From assembly GCA_963930775.1 (NCBI GenBank), contig OZ005701.1:5277669-5341668 (forward strand): DNA of 64,000 bases. The letters run 5' to 3'. Under the pieces are notes generated by a model, which did not search any database, was not told the DNA's origin, and worked only from the letters and a program-made list of their open reading frames with translations. Of this stretch, positions 45,761 to 56,172 are shown piece after piece. The position numbers and the translations under genes are program-made. Numbering within the stretch: position 1 is the first letter of the stretch; each line of letters opens with the position of its first letter. The stretch is from Cliona cf. orientalis (taxonomy: Eukaryota > Porifera > Demospongiae > Clionaida > Clionaidae).

Positions 45761-47317
45761 TGGGGGGTAAACGTATAGTTTAACCCGAGTTAACTGAAGG
45801 GGGTGTGATCAGCTGGTGTGACTTACGCGCATGCGCATATTGAAGGGCACCAAACAGCACCCTTAAAAGTGGCTGCCACAACAACACTGCCCAGTCTTAG
45901 TCAAACAACGGCATAGCTGCCAACCATCCTGTTCTTACCGGGAATATCCCTCAAATAGGTGTTTGTTCCCGGTATCCCGGCAGAGGAGGCTGTATTCAAG
46001 CAATCTCCATGCCATGGGCCATGGCATTTGTGATTCTTACTCTAACTATACTGCACACCTATAAACTTATCCAATTAAGCGGAAAAGTAATTCTTAACTA
46101 CATACCATAAAAGGAAATGCTTATAACAATGCCCTGGGCAATTCTTTATGCGTGAAGATAATAGAGTAGGGTACTGTCTATAACATATCTACTACAATAG
46201 GAAAAAATTACCACAGTACGTACATGTAGCTTTTCCAATAACTCTAAAAGTACTGTTACTGAGTGAATAGCATGCAATTATTCAATTTATATGTTAATAA
46301 TGTATCATTAATATTAAATCAAGCAGAAAATGGCAAAATTATGATTCTATCAAAGGCATTGTGTCACGATATGAGCGGTGATTGTTACTAAATTTAGATC
46401 TAGTATACGGACTCGCATTGTCAAAAAATTGTGCACATACAAAATATTGTCGTGTGCTCCTCGTGGACACAGAACACCATCGAACGACAAGGCAAGGACA
46501 TAGCTACTCGTGGCGCTGCTAGAGGACTGGTATCTCTATCTGCTTGTCGACCTACTCTCGCTCGCTAACGGTAAATCTACTCGTATACTACGTACCTTGC
46601 ACGTGGTAGATCTAGCTAGACATAGACATCGCTACTCTGGCACGGCCAACTCTCGCCCGTCCTAAAAGATCTCTTACTTTCCTCTGCTAGCCATTAGCTT
46701 TTTGGAGTAGAAACCCATACAAGAGTTGCCACGGCAGTACTTACTGCAAAGAAGCTAATTTAACTGTTGCCACGCCCACTATGGCTGATGACAAAGGGGG
46801 GGGGGGCTTGAGCACCCAAAGGCCCCCCCCCCCCCCCCCCCCTCTGCCTACACCACTGCCTAGCCTTGGCTTTGCTACCACTGTCCAACTGATCTTGACG
46901 CTGAACTGATCAGTTGTGACCAGTACCCACCTGTGGAGGGGGATGGGGATAATACCGCATCTCCATCACCAGTATCTCCAAGGAAAAAGATTAATAAACT
47001 CGGAGGCCTGGCCATACTCAACCCACAAATGCTTAGCTGCAAATACACTGTAAACCTCCAATCCATAGCACCTGTAATACCTCCACCATTAGTGCACAAC
47101 AAGCCACGCCTCAGGTGAGGTACACCCTCCAAACTATCCAGCCAGCTGCTAGGCAGCATTTCCATTATTTCTCTGAAGTTCACAAAATTATAGCCATGCA
47201 CCGAAATCTGCGCACGGGGTATGTACTCTACAGAGCTCTAGTTGTGTAGAGGAATGATTCTCTATCATATTATCCTTGTGCCATCCCTGAAAATAGTATT
47301 ATATAATTTCCACTTAC
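45761..47317. other. Repeat-rich DNA, no gene assigned
   Basis: 46352-46690 is a family B copy. C- and G-runs are at about 46797-46850. The open frames at 46875-47201 (minus) and 46933-47118 (plus) overlap one another, and neither is recognisable. 47212-47245 carries a family F-type end (GGGGTATGTACTCTACAGAG). Confidence 0.45.
46352..46690. repeat. Family B MITE copy, right end missing
   Basis: Follows the 7787-8310 element from AAAGGCATTGTGTCACGATA through the ACTCTCGC block, then ends without the CAATGCCTTTAA terminus. Confidence 0.75.
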
Positions 47318-47511
47318 AAGCAAGCATAATGGAGAGGTGTATAGCCCCTGACACGAGTCCACCCCACATTAGGTAGGTCACGATAATAATAACGCTCTTC
47401 AGTTACTTTTCTTGGATCAACCGCTTTTCTCTCGATGAGTTCCCGAACAATATGGAGCTCGCCTCGTTCACACGCTGTCAGTAGTTGTACCTCGACGGCT
47501 TCACTTGCCAT
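47318..47511 (-). CDS. Start exon of an ankyrin-repeat gene
   Basis: The ATG at 47511-47509 opens a frame: MASEAVEVQLLTACERGELH, then IVRELIERKAVD and RGYTPLHYAC, followed by the donor GTAAGT at 47317-47312. The start is chosen because the ankyrin consensus begins right after it; the frame stays open upstream to 47610 but without ankyrin-like residues. The exon carries a longer first repeat with an insert (VTEERYYYRDLP). It ends with two nucleotides of a codon, the same phase used by every downstream ankyrin exon, so all can splice together. The product would be a cytosolic scaffold-type protein; partner and role are unknown. Confidence 0.75.
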
Positions 47512-48970
47512 GGTTTCGATCCAAGGTCTGCGCTGCTCACAGGAGCAGAACCGGATATCCGGATGAAAACGCGTGCCTTGGCAAATTTGCGCAATGGTGT
47601 TGTAGTGCATAATAATTATTAATTCACTGGTTCACAAATTATTCACCTGCATAATTTGGGTGTTTGTATTAAATATTGTTATGGGAGTGTCCGTGCCATC
47701 CCTACTTATAGTCTATACTGACTCTATGATTTATGTTCAGTAGCTATACAGCACCACACTACGTTATTATAATTATTATGGACACGAGAATGTGAGCAAG
47801 GACGAAGTTGAATGATGACATTGTATAAATAAGCTTAGTCATTATGATAAATACCGGTAAAAGTAAGAAATTGTACAAAGATTTAGTAACAATAAGCATA
47901 ATTTCACTGACGCTGACAATTCCTCCAAAGAGATAGCTATTATACATATTTCTTTGGAGAAACTGTCAGCATTGATATCAGTGATAGTCAATCTGTGGTC
48001 AACATAACCGTATAATAGTACGACCAAATTTGGCCAATTGTTATAAAAATCACAGTAGAACACACAACATTCATCTATAACGACTATTGAATATGTATAC
48101 ACACAGTCAACAGATCCAATTTAGAATCATGGTGTACTTTAATGTAAGAAGTGCTAGTCATGCATAATTGTATAAATTAAGGCATCCCACAGTACAGTAC
48201 CGTATAAGGGAAGCATTCGAGGGAGGAAAGTTTCACAGACTCACGAAGAAAACTCTCACGGAATGGCTAGATGAATCGTACACATGTAGGTGGGTGGGAT
48301 ATGCTAAAAGTTGTGAAGAAAATTTTTGCAGGTGGCTCTGTCATGTGATATTAATTTTGGACCCCCAAATATTCGGACTCCCCATGCAGACCCTGCTAAC
48401 CATGTATACCTGCAACCCAGCCCCTGATCTCTCTAAATCTCTACTATAGTTGATCATACACATGGGGGTCCATCTATTTCTTGTTATAAGGGCCAGGGTC
48501 CAAATATTTTAACGCACATGTATATAGACGGGGGGGGGGGGAACAGAAAGGGGGGGGGGGGGGCAAATTTTATTGTGAGAGTTCTAAATTCATGCATGAA
48601 AGTTTTCTCTATTGTGATTATTACAGAAATCATATTTGTGTATATACTTTTTGGTATTGTAATCCCAACTTTATCCTTCAATTTCAGATCTGGTGGCACG
48701 ACTGTATAAATCCACGATTAATTAACTGTCAATAGTGTGCCATGGATAGACCTATGCGCTATAAAATAAAGTGGATTTACATGTATACCCAAAGTGAAAG
48801 GTCATTAGTCTTGAGTAATTAGGCCTGGAAAAAGACTAAATATAAAATTTTGCTCTAGTATTGGAGCCATCCATACTTATGATGATATGACAGAAACAAA
48901 GGTGGTATAAAATTAATAAATTTGCAGCAGCATACAAGTTGAAACCCACGAAAGTTACATGATGGTGGTG
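47512..48970. other. Region between the two host genes, no gene seen
   Basis: It could hold the ankyrin-gene promoter (just right of 47511) and the 3' end of the TBC gene. A left-end fragment of a TACCGTATAAGGG-type element is at 48198. G-runs are at 48531-48562. No clear TATA box or polyadenylation assignment was made. Confidence 0.45.
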
Positions 48971-49198
48971 TCACTGTGTTTGATCAGTAGGCACAGCTCT
49001 ACTGTCCGGATTGCACACTGTGGTGTCGGTGTGGATCTTAGGGACACAATCTGGCAATAGTCTTTCAGGGAGTGGCTTGACCACCAGTGACTGGAGGTTC
49101 TCGGGTAAGTTAGGGCAACCACCAAACTGACGACAAAGCACCTCAGCCAGCTCAAGCAAAGGTGGAGGAGACATACCCTTGGCAAGGGAATTGATGTG
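48971..49198 (-). CDS. TBC gene, probable last exon
   Basis: The acceptor is CCCCCCAG before 49198, preceded by a long CT tract. The frame HINSLAKGMSPPPLLELAEV fits the TBC1D15-type C-terminus (INELS-like) and stops at 48971. The upstream exon leaves two bases of a codon, which does not match this frame by one base. An indel, a missed micro-exon or a wrong boundary must be assumed. Confidence 0.55.
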   Translation of the reverse strand, partial: HINSLAKGMSPPPLLELAEVLCRQFGGCPNLPENLQSLVVKPLPERLLPDCVPKIHTDTTVCNPDSRAVPTDQTQ

Positions 49199-49272
49199 CT
49201 GGGGGGAGAAGGGGTGGGGAATGGGAGAGAGAGAGAGAGAGAGGGAGGGAGGAAGAGAGAGAGAGTGTGAGA

Positions 49273-49309
<37 letters not shown>

Positions 49310-52300
49310 AAAGGAGAGAGGAAGAGCGAGGGGGGGGGAGGGGGAGAGAGAGAAGGAAAGGAGAGAGGGAGAGAGAGGGATAGCCACGTTTAAAACTACA
49401 TAGAAGCTATGCTATGACACTGAGCAGGTGCAACTGATGACACTGTGTGGTTATTACCTGCAGTGCAGTATATCACTGAAGTCGTACTTTGGACTGATGA
49501 GATGGTCCCTCTCTTTCAGTAAGATGGCCAGAGCAATAAACAGAGCAAAGTCGGAACTGAGGTACTGTGTCCAAATCACCTACGTACAATGTAAAACCAG
49601 TGGATAACAAAATATCACACTAGATCATGTACATGTAAGTTCTCCAAGCACCCACCAACCAACCTACCAAACACACATGATGTCTTCATAGGAGAACTCT
49701 CTCTTGAAGTGGACCAACAGCCAACGGAAGCAAAAATACAAATTATTGCTGTCCTTCTCCTCTGAAATTACAATAATACAGTCATTGCATTATAATTACA
49801 TGCAATTTTATGCACAATGTAGTGTCCTGGATTAGTGCCCATGTGCACTTAATAATTTTGATCAGCATGGATGCTTACCCAGCATAAAAATTGTACATTA
49901 GAAACTGCTCCACTGACTCCATGAAATGTGGTGCATGGGCGGTTACCCAGGATGCTATCATGGTACTCATGTCAAACTCACTCAAGTATTCATAGAATTC
50001 ATTATCGGTGAGGCTGAGTAGAGCCCTCAGTAGTTGGAGCCTGCTCCTCATACCAGCCTGGCTCATCTCAAAGTGATGCTCCTACATGATATGTATAATT
50101 TATTACACATTCCATTACCCAAATGTGTCTCCAGGCCACTATCAACCCTGATATGAATGGGGTAGGTATCCCCCCCCCCCCTCCCTGCAATGGCCCATTA
50201 GATAAGGTAGCTGAGTCTACTCACAACAGTATCCATGAAGCCAACAAAACACCAGAAAGTGTCCACTTCATTCTCCATGACTGCCAGCAACGAAGCAAGC
50301 AGGTCACTCATACCCTGCACATAACCTGCAAGGAAATAAAAATGTGTAGACACACATCAACTAGATACAGAGTGGTGCAATATCACTCATAAAATTTCCT
50401 TTTAGAAACGATAACCATCCTCTGTAAATCAACAACAGTACTACCCTCAGAATTTATTCTCATCAATCATACAGATATCTTTTGGTAGAGTAAAAAAAAT
50501 CCCCACTTCCTGCCTGTTTACTTGCATTGTATACCTACATGTGCCTCGTATTCAATGTATATGTACATTACATGACCATGTCCATGTACCATATAGTGGG
50601 AAACTTTCGAGGGAGAAAACTTTCACGAATTTCGCGATTTTTCAGCCATCCGCGAAAGTTCTCTCCACGAAATTCTAGGCATGCCACACCCATTGTGCAA
50701 CCAGTTTTAACATTCCGCAAAAGTTTTCTCCGCGAAATGCTCCTTTCCTACCAAACCGTGAAATTTTTATCCCTCGAAAATTTCCCACTATACGGTATGT
50801 AGCCAACAGACACAGGACTCTTGCATACGCATAATGATTCACATACTGTCCACACGACTAAATCTCATTATAAATTTAAAGTACATTGTACATGTACAAT
50901 GTACCTAAGTCAAAGTTGTACATGACGTATGTCTCGAGTATGTCTTCAAGCTGGGCCAGCTTGGGGCTCTCTGGGTCATTGAACAATGGGTGATCTCGGT
51001 CAGTGCGAAGAACATCCTTATCTACATGTCATGGGGGGTTTCCATTATAATAATATTAATACATATAACAACGCAAGAATATAATGATATTATATCTAAC
51101 ATGTCCAGATTATAATTCTATTTCCTTTCACTTTGTATCATAAAATATGCCATACCCTCGCAAAAGAGGGCCCATGGGCGGTGCACCTTATATTGGGCCA
51201 AGATTGGGGCGATGGGCTGATATTCAAGGTATCGGTATCGCGTTCATACGCAAAAGAGTGCCCAGGTAAGTTACCCAAAGTGGGAGGTGGGCCGATATTC
51301 CATAGTGGGCCCTCTTTCGCGAGGGTACAGTACATGTAAGCCGCACTAAGCTCATGACTTTAACTTCAGACATGTAAGTGTACCATGTCATTAATTTTAT
51401 TAATAACTTACTGATGAGATGCTTGAGTTCTCTCCATTTTGCGAACCTGTTCTCCTGGTCTGGAGTGAATGACTGCTACTGGTTCTTCATGGTCCAGTAC
51501 TCACTCTCCCTCCTCTCCCTCAGCTCCATACGCTCTATGTCAGTCATCTCAAAGGGGTAGAAGCCAAGCAGATACTTCCATGCCTCCTTCCGCACTTCAG
51601 GCTTCAGCCCCTGCAGAAAATTAATTGAGTCATCACAGACAACCTGCATCAGTTGCATGACAATGCTTGTTTCATTGGTATAATACATTGTATATCTCGA
51701 TCATACTAGCTATTACTGTTTATGCACGGTACTTGTAAGTACGTAATTATTGTTTATCAATACTACTGTGCCAAAGATTGAAATTGTATAGTAGGGATGG
51801 CAGCATCAAAGTATTGAATAATAACGAATACATGCACCACAGGAAACTACACATAATAAAATTTCTGTATTAATAATTATGAAACTCTTCTTTACCCCAT
51901 AGAAGACCCTGGCCTTGAACTTGAGCTCACTGTCTGTGGTTATCCTTCCCCAGTCGTCTCTGAATCTCTCCCACTCCTCTACCGTCACTGGAGGGAGGCG
52001 GGGCAGAGCACTTGGTGGTAGCTTACCCTGCATGCAGGCAATCACTGAAATATTATGTATACAATTAAAACGCAAGATCTAATTAGCACAAGAAAAATTG
52101 CATTCTAAGACTTTTCATAATGTACCTCTATGTAGAGTGTGACGACCTTTACCAAATAACAGTGCGAAAATTAAATTATAAATATATTTTAGCTTGCGTT
52201 GAATAAATACAGTAATAAAGTGCATGATGGATGTCCTGGGCTGTGCATAGTGGCAGAGTCAGAAATAACATAGACAGTGGCCACTGTGCATTTCAGCAGT

Positions 52301-54211
52301 AGATATTAAAGGAGTTATCTACTCATGATTTCAGCCATAATAATGAGTCTATCATTATACTAAGATTATAGTTGTCCGTGTGTGTGTATGAGCGGGAGGT
52401 GACCGGAAGCGATTCGACCCGAGCTAAAATTTTTTATTTCTAGGCATCGCTGGACTTGGGGCGATACAACAGATAGTTCACTGACACAGCTGGGTATGGC
52501 CCAAGCAGCGACTAAAGTGAGCTGCTTCAAAAAAACGCCAGGGCAAAATTAGACTGAACTGTACCACTTACAATGGCGGCCTGGAGAATGCAAAGGGGTG
52601 ACACTCAGGAGCCAATGTTGCCCATAAGTGCTTTCCAGAAGGAAGCGATTCTATTCTAAGCATCTCTTCCTGAGCGCTTGCAAATGAAGCCGCAAGACAA
52701 CTAACGAGCTAGCTGATTGACAAAGTCACATGATCAGGCAGGATGTGCACGTGCGCTAGCTTGCTCATGCGCACAAATATGTAGGTAAAGGTCGTTGACG
52801 GCACATGCACAATAATATGCGGCACAGAGATAAAGGAGTGAGCGAGCGAAGCAAGCTCACTCCATGTAATACTATATTCTTGATGTATCAGTCCGTTTGA
52901 GAATGCATGAATTTACCTTTATGTCAGTGACGACCTGGAAGTCAGTGATGAGAGATGCCTCGGGGTCAGGTTCAGGGGGCGTGTCCTTCTTGGTGGAGGG
53001 GGAGGTGGTCTGAGGACTGGAGGGAGTATACACATACGTCTGCATCAGCTCATCAAAGTCATCATTCTCAGTACCAGGCCGGGCCTGCATGTGGAGATAC
53101 ATGTACATGGATACACACATGTATGCACATATACACTGATAATACATGGTTGCATTTGCAAGTGAGTAAAATAATGGTACATAAATCATACATGTAATTA
53201 TTATTACTACATGTATACACACATGTACAAAAATGAATAACCAATGTTGGTTTACTCTACTACAGATAATTGTCATATGAATATGTTTGTGCACATACTA
53301 CACGGCCTAGGCTTCATAAATGGTGGATGCATACACATGGAATTCAGCATGATAACAGTTATGCAAACTCCTGCAGACTGTGCTGCCCTACCTCCAGCAG
53401 CTGTTTGTCCGGGAGAATGCGCTGCCTCACAGCACGAGTGATGCCAACAAAGTTCCCAACCACTCAAGACACAGCTCCCTGGATCATATCATGGACCTGG
53501 CTGGCCTCAAGCATCGAGCTCCTCCCACTGATGGTGGTGATCCTCTTGTCCCCCGGACCAGCCGCAGAGTCACCAGGGGAGATAGACCTGCCGCCACTGG
53601 TAGAGGTCGTCGGTTCATCAGTGATGGGTTTGGGCTTTCCCTTCAGCCACTGTTTGTTCTTGTCGTAGTCTCCAACGCAATAGAGGGTGGGGTCACGAGA
53701 GTCCCTGCAGGGAGGTGAAGGTACATGTAATTGAAATTTTTTTGTGATAAAGTGATTGAATAGTTAGATAGAGCATGTTACATATACAGTGTAGGAATAC
53801 ACAGTATTCTCTACTATGCTGCACTCGTGCACATTATATGAGAGTTAGTTTGTGCCAGGCCAGGCTATGTAAATTCACACAGCTTATGAAAACTTTCCAC
53901 TTCACATAACATAAAAATTAATATTCATGTGCTCACCTTCGATGTTTATCCACGAGACTGTTTCCCTTCCCATCCCTCCTCCCCCCACCTTTCCTTCCCC
54001 CTCCCTTTCATACCCTCCCTTCCTTTCTCTCCTCTTATCCTCACACACGTACACATACATGTATATTTCCATGCAAATGTGCATGGATGAAGTATTATAC
54101 CTATTTAGGAAGACATATCTTTGCAGGGCATGCAGCAGACCAGTAGAGCCTCCATCGTGGAAGTGGAGTGTGGGCAGCTCGCGACCATCACTCAGAAACA
54201 CTGTCAGTGAC
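48971..54211 (-). CDS. TBC-domain Rab GTPase-activating protein, TBC1D15/TBC1D17-like (gene-level entry)
   Basis: Minus-strand exons: 54101-54211, 53392-53704, 52917-53084, 51896-52027, 51412-51610, 50905-51021, 50225-50325, 49982-50081, 49673-49761, 49458-49579 and 48971-49198. All but the last junction agree in phase. The product would speed GTP hydrolysis by a Rab on endomembranes. The dual-finger residues are present: Arg in DVLRTDRDHPLF and Gln in GYVQGMSDLLASLL. Family landmarks include LPTLHFHDGG, PPVTVEEWERF, GLKPEVRKEAWKYLLGFYPF and YFCFRWLLVHFKREF. Two in-frame stops (53464-53466 and 51476-51478) make the copy's status unclear. The N-terminal exon upstream of the HFHDGG exon was not found. 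Confidence 0.85.
49205..49380. repeat. (GA)n microsatellite
   Basis: Almost pure GA and GGGA repeats. On the transcribed minus strand this is a (CT)n tract directly upstream of the last TBC acceptor. The long open frames on both strands here come from the repeat. Confidence 0.9.
49458..49579 (-). CDS. TBC gene exon
   Basis: Acceptor GTACGTAG, donor GTAATA. Encodes VIWTQYLSSDFALFIALAIL, then KYDFSDILHC; corresponds to the WTNYL..F.L..A.AIL block of the TBC domain. Confidence 0.8.
49673..49761 (-). CDS. TBC gene exon
   Basis: Acceptor AATTTCAG. Encodes EKDSNNLYFCFRWLLVHFKR, then EFSYEDIMC, the conserved FCFRWLL..FKREF block. The donor is a weak GTTTGG chosen to keep phase with the next exon. 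Confidence 0.8.
49982..50081 (-). CDS. TBC gene exon
   Basis: Acceptor CATGTAG, donor GTGAGT. Encodes EHHFEMSQAGMRSRLQLLRA and LLSLTDNEFYEYL, the N-F..DQ.GM family segment. The frame also stays open past the donor to 49875, but without TBC residues. Confidence 0.8.
50225..50325 (-). CDS. TBC gene exon with Gln finger
   Basis: Acceptor TCCTTGCAG, donor GTGAGT. Encodes GYVQGMSDLLASLLAVMENE, then VDTFWCFVGFMDTV. The YxQ motif supplies the catalytic Gln of the dual-finger mechanism. Confidence 0.9.
50587..50797. repeat. TIR element (TAC[CA]...TATAGTGGGAAA termini)
   Basis: TACCATATAGTGGGAAACTT at 50587 is mirrored by AATTTCCCACTATACGGTA ending at 50797. It lies in a TBC intron. A related left end is at 48198. 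Non-coding. Confidence 0.85.
50905..51021 (-). CDS. TBC gene exon with Arg finger
   Basis: Acceptor ACATGTAG, donor GTACAT. Encodes KDVLRTDRDHPLFNDPES, then LEDILETYVMYNFDL. The IxxDxxR motif is completed across the junction with the previous exon and supplies the catalytic Arg. Confidence 0.88.
   Translation of the reverse strand: MRMFFALTEITHCSMTQRAPSWPSLKTYSRHTSCTTLT
51153..51327. repeat. Small TIR element with self-complementary ends
   Basis: TACCCTCGCAAAAGAGGGCC at 51153 is mirrored at 51307-51327. The terminal sequence is itself nearly palindromic (CCCTC...GAGGG). A partial relative is at about 18030-18090. It lies in a TBC intron. Confidence 0.75.
51412..51610 (-). CDS. TBC gene exon with in-frame TAG
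   Basis: Acceptor TTTCTGCAG, donor GTAAGT. Encodes GLKPEVRKEAWKYLLGFYPF, then SEYWTMKNQ, TAG at 51476-51478, then QSFTPDQENRFAKWREL. In the TBC1D15 family this position is a Trp (QWKS pattern). Both sides of the stop keep family residues in the same frame. Confidence 0.82.
51896..52027 (-). CDS. TBC gene exon
   Basis: Acceptor GCATGCAG, donor GTAAAG. Encodes LPRLPPVTVEEWERFRDDWG, then SELKFKARVFYG. The PPVT-EEW lead-in and RxFYGG edge mark the start of the TBC domain. Confidence 0.88.
52917..53084 (-). CDS. TBC gene exon, linker
   Basis: Acceptor CACATGCAG, donor GTAAAT. Encodes 56 residues rich in Pro, Ser and Asp (DELMQTYVYTPSSPQTTSPS, then ITDFQVVTDIK). It is a low-complexity linker between the N-terminal domain and the TBC domain. 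Phase 0 at both ends. Confidence 0.75.
53392..53704 (-). CDS. TBC gene exon with in-frame TGA
   Basis: Acceptor TCCCTGCAG, donor GTAGGG, 313 nt. Encodes DSRDPTLYCVGDYDKNKQWL, a Ser/Thr-rich part, then MIQGAVS, TGA at 53464-53466, VVGNFVGITRAVRQRILPD. The last block resembles the F.RVTNF segment of the family. The plus-strand frames here are shadows. Confidence 0.75.
54101..54211 (-). CDS. TBC gene exon, copy A of a duplicated exon
   Basis: Acceptor ACACGCAG, donor GTATAAT, 111 nt. Encodes SLTVFLSDGRELPTLHFHDG, then GSTGLLHALQRYVFLN. This is the LPxLHFHxGG block of the TBC1D15/17 N-terminal domain. The phase matches the 53392-53704 exon. Confidence 0.82.
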
Positions 54212-54256
54212 CTGCGTGTAAAATACATGTATATATTGGAAATATTGAATACATAC

Positions 54257-54638
54257 CGTATTTATTCGAATAGAAGCTGCACCCTGATTAGTAGCCAAGC
54301 TCTATGAAAGAAATAGTAGCCGTCCTCAAATAGTAGCCGCATGCACGCACAAACACAATTAAGTGGGTGTGGCCACAATTGCAAGCCATAAATGATTGTT
54401 AGATTGAGGCAAAAATGTGGCAGAAAACGTACTTGGCTTGGTTCTGCTGCTTATTTCTCGATCACATAATATTGATATCTCAAAAATCAGTCCTGAAAAA
54501 CGAGTCTATCGTATCAATGTCACCAAGAGGTACATGTACAATGTATCACTCCAAAATAATTATTACATGTGTATTAGCCACACTCCAGCAAGGCTGAAAG
54601 CAATAGTAGCCGTGGCTAGTGTTCGAATAAATCATGTA
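54257..54638. repeat. TIR element (TACCGTATTTATTCGAA termini), between duplicated exons
   Basis: TACCGTATTTATTCGAATAG at 54257; the right end is degraded (GTTCGAATAAATCATGTA at about 54622-54639). It shares its interior, inverted, with 13015-13442. It separates exon copies A and B. Confidence 0.75.
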
Positions 54639-54792
54639 GGGGAGTGTATCTCATACTGTATAAATTTTTGCCATAAGAAAATCTTGCATAGAGTTTTTGT
54701 TAGTTTGACCTTGAGAAAGTGGCTGTAATAGAGAGGTGGCTGTCTTGCACATTGACCACTGTACATGTATGAAGTAAATATAATTATTATAC

Positions 54793-54894
54793 CGAATATA
54801 TCTTTGCAGGGCGTGTAGCAGACCAGTAGAGCCTCCATCGTGGAAGTGGAGTGTGGGCAGCTCGCGACCATCACTCAGAAACACTGTCAGTGAC
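54793..54894 (-). CDS. TBC gene exon, copy B of a duplicated exon
   Basis: Acceptor CATGCAG, donor GTATAAT, 102 nt. Its first 33 codons are the same as copy A (SLTVFLSDGRELPTLHFHDG block); it ends RYI instead of RYVFLN. Splice phases are the same as copy A. It is upstream of copy A in transcription, so either copy could be used. Confidence 0.75.
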
Positions 54895-54957
54895 CTGCAT
54901 GTAATGTATGCATGATCCATCCATAATATTATACACAGTATAATTAGGCCACTATTT

Positions 54958-55545
54958 GTTACCCCACGCGCATGCGCAAGGGGTAAAGTAATCGGTCGTG
55001 TCGTCGTCGTCGTTGTTGTTGTCGTTAGCAGAAAAATCGCCATATCTCGAGATCTAGGCACCTGAGCGACTAGTAAGCACAATGAATCAGTCGCATTTGG
55101 CGAAAATGGGCTTCAGCGTGTTTCAAATCGGGGGATATGGTCCACGAGCGCCACAAATAGTGCCTTTTTGTTAGCTTTCGTAACCACGCCTATCGACAGT
55201 GCCCACTCAATGCATTATGCATGCAGGCCTTGTGCTTTCTGCTCATGCGCATAACATTGAATATTATGGACTGGTAAAGGTCGTCAATAGTGCTAGTGGC
55301 ACAAGTTTGTCTGGCAGACTGGAATGCAAAGCCCCATCGAATCACAATGTAAGATACCAATATCTACCTAATCTAGATCTGGTGCAGAGAGAGTTAGTGG
55401 TGTTTTGGCTGATATCACCAAGAGCCCTATATTATACACCCAAGGGCTCAGGGGTCTATAAGCTCTTGATATAACCAAGCAGCAACAAAAGCAGATCTAT
55501 AGATTGCGCAATGTGCACGCGGGGTAAGTGCTCTATAGAGCTCTA
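54958..55545. repeat. Family F element, possibly complete
   Basis: TACCCCACGCGCATGCGCAA near 54960 is mirrored imperfectly by TTGCGCAATGTGCACGCGGGGTA at about 55506-55528. Next to the left end is GGTAAAGTAATCGGTCGTGT and a (GTC/GTT)n stretch. Other copies in the window retain mostly the left half. Confidence 0.65.
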
Positions 55546-55797
55546 CAGTGCTTCAAGGCAAGAGAGCAAATTTTTTGAACTTAATAGAGTTTCTCATCAG
55601 GGACTTTCCCAGAATTGTATGCGGGCAGGCGGTACATTACCATTATGCCATTATTTAAATACATTAGTGTGTTCCAGGAAATGTGTTATGTAAACACTTC
55701 TTGATCCTTAAAATAACAAAATGCACACACAAAAAAGCAATCCTAGCATGGTCAGATATCTCGCGAGGCAGATCTGCGCATGCGTAGTAGCATATAA

Positions 55798-55990
55798 TTA
55801 ATAATTTTGCAAGGATCCGAAGGATCCAATGTGAAATTGGAATTCCACTAGTGGCAAGGCAAACATATGACAGTGTATTTGGCCTCAAATAATGATATTC
55901 ATAGCAAGTTCAAAGATTACATAATCAGAAAAAACAACTATAAATAGTAACAGACCACGTGCTATCCTCGGCCTTGAAATTTTGCTAACA
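55798..55990. repeat. DIRS terminal inverted repeat, downstream end
   Basis: About 145 bp inside it are nearly identical, inverted, to 61686-61831 (shared CAGACCACGTGCTATCCTCG). The outermost ~65 bp differ between the ends, as expected for DIRS elements. Confidence 0.9.
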
Positions 55991-56172
55991 ATAATATAAT
56001 ATTATAACATGTTTTTGACACCAAAGTTAATATTGTTATTGATTATCAATAATAATTTTTCTTGCCACAAGCTATAGTAATCCTATCTTCTAGAAAAAAA
56101 TCAGTTCTTCCTGTTGAGAAGAGTAACAACATATATGATATGGGTGGGCATTGCCTTAACCAATGGGTAGGG

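Noticed and set aside
46875..47201. Opposing open frames on both strands near the ankyrin start exon
   Set aside because: Neither frame resembles a known protein or the adjacent genes, and they overlap each other.
49179..49403. Open frames made of GERERE-type and SLSLSL-type repeats
   Set aside because: They are the (GA)n microsatellite read in two strands. Only the part below 49198 on the minus strand fits the TBC gene.
53270..53718. Two overlapping plus-strand frames of 132 and 112 codons
   Set aside because: Shadows of the TBC exon at 53392-53704, which has splice sites and family residues on the minus strand.
55585..55660. Possible outer inverted repeat around the DIRS element (GTTTCTCATC and CATTATGCCATT on both sides)
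   Set aside because: The shared words are short and their spacing differs; the internal complementary region places the true ends at 55798 and 61831.
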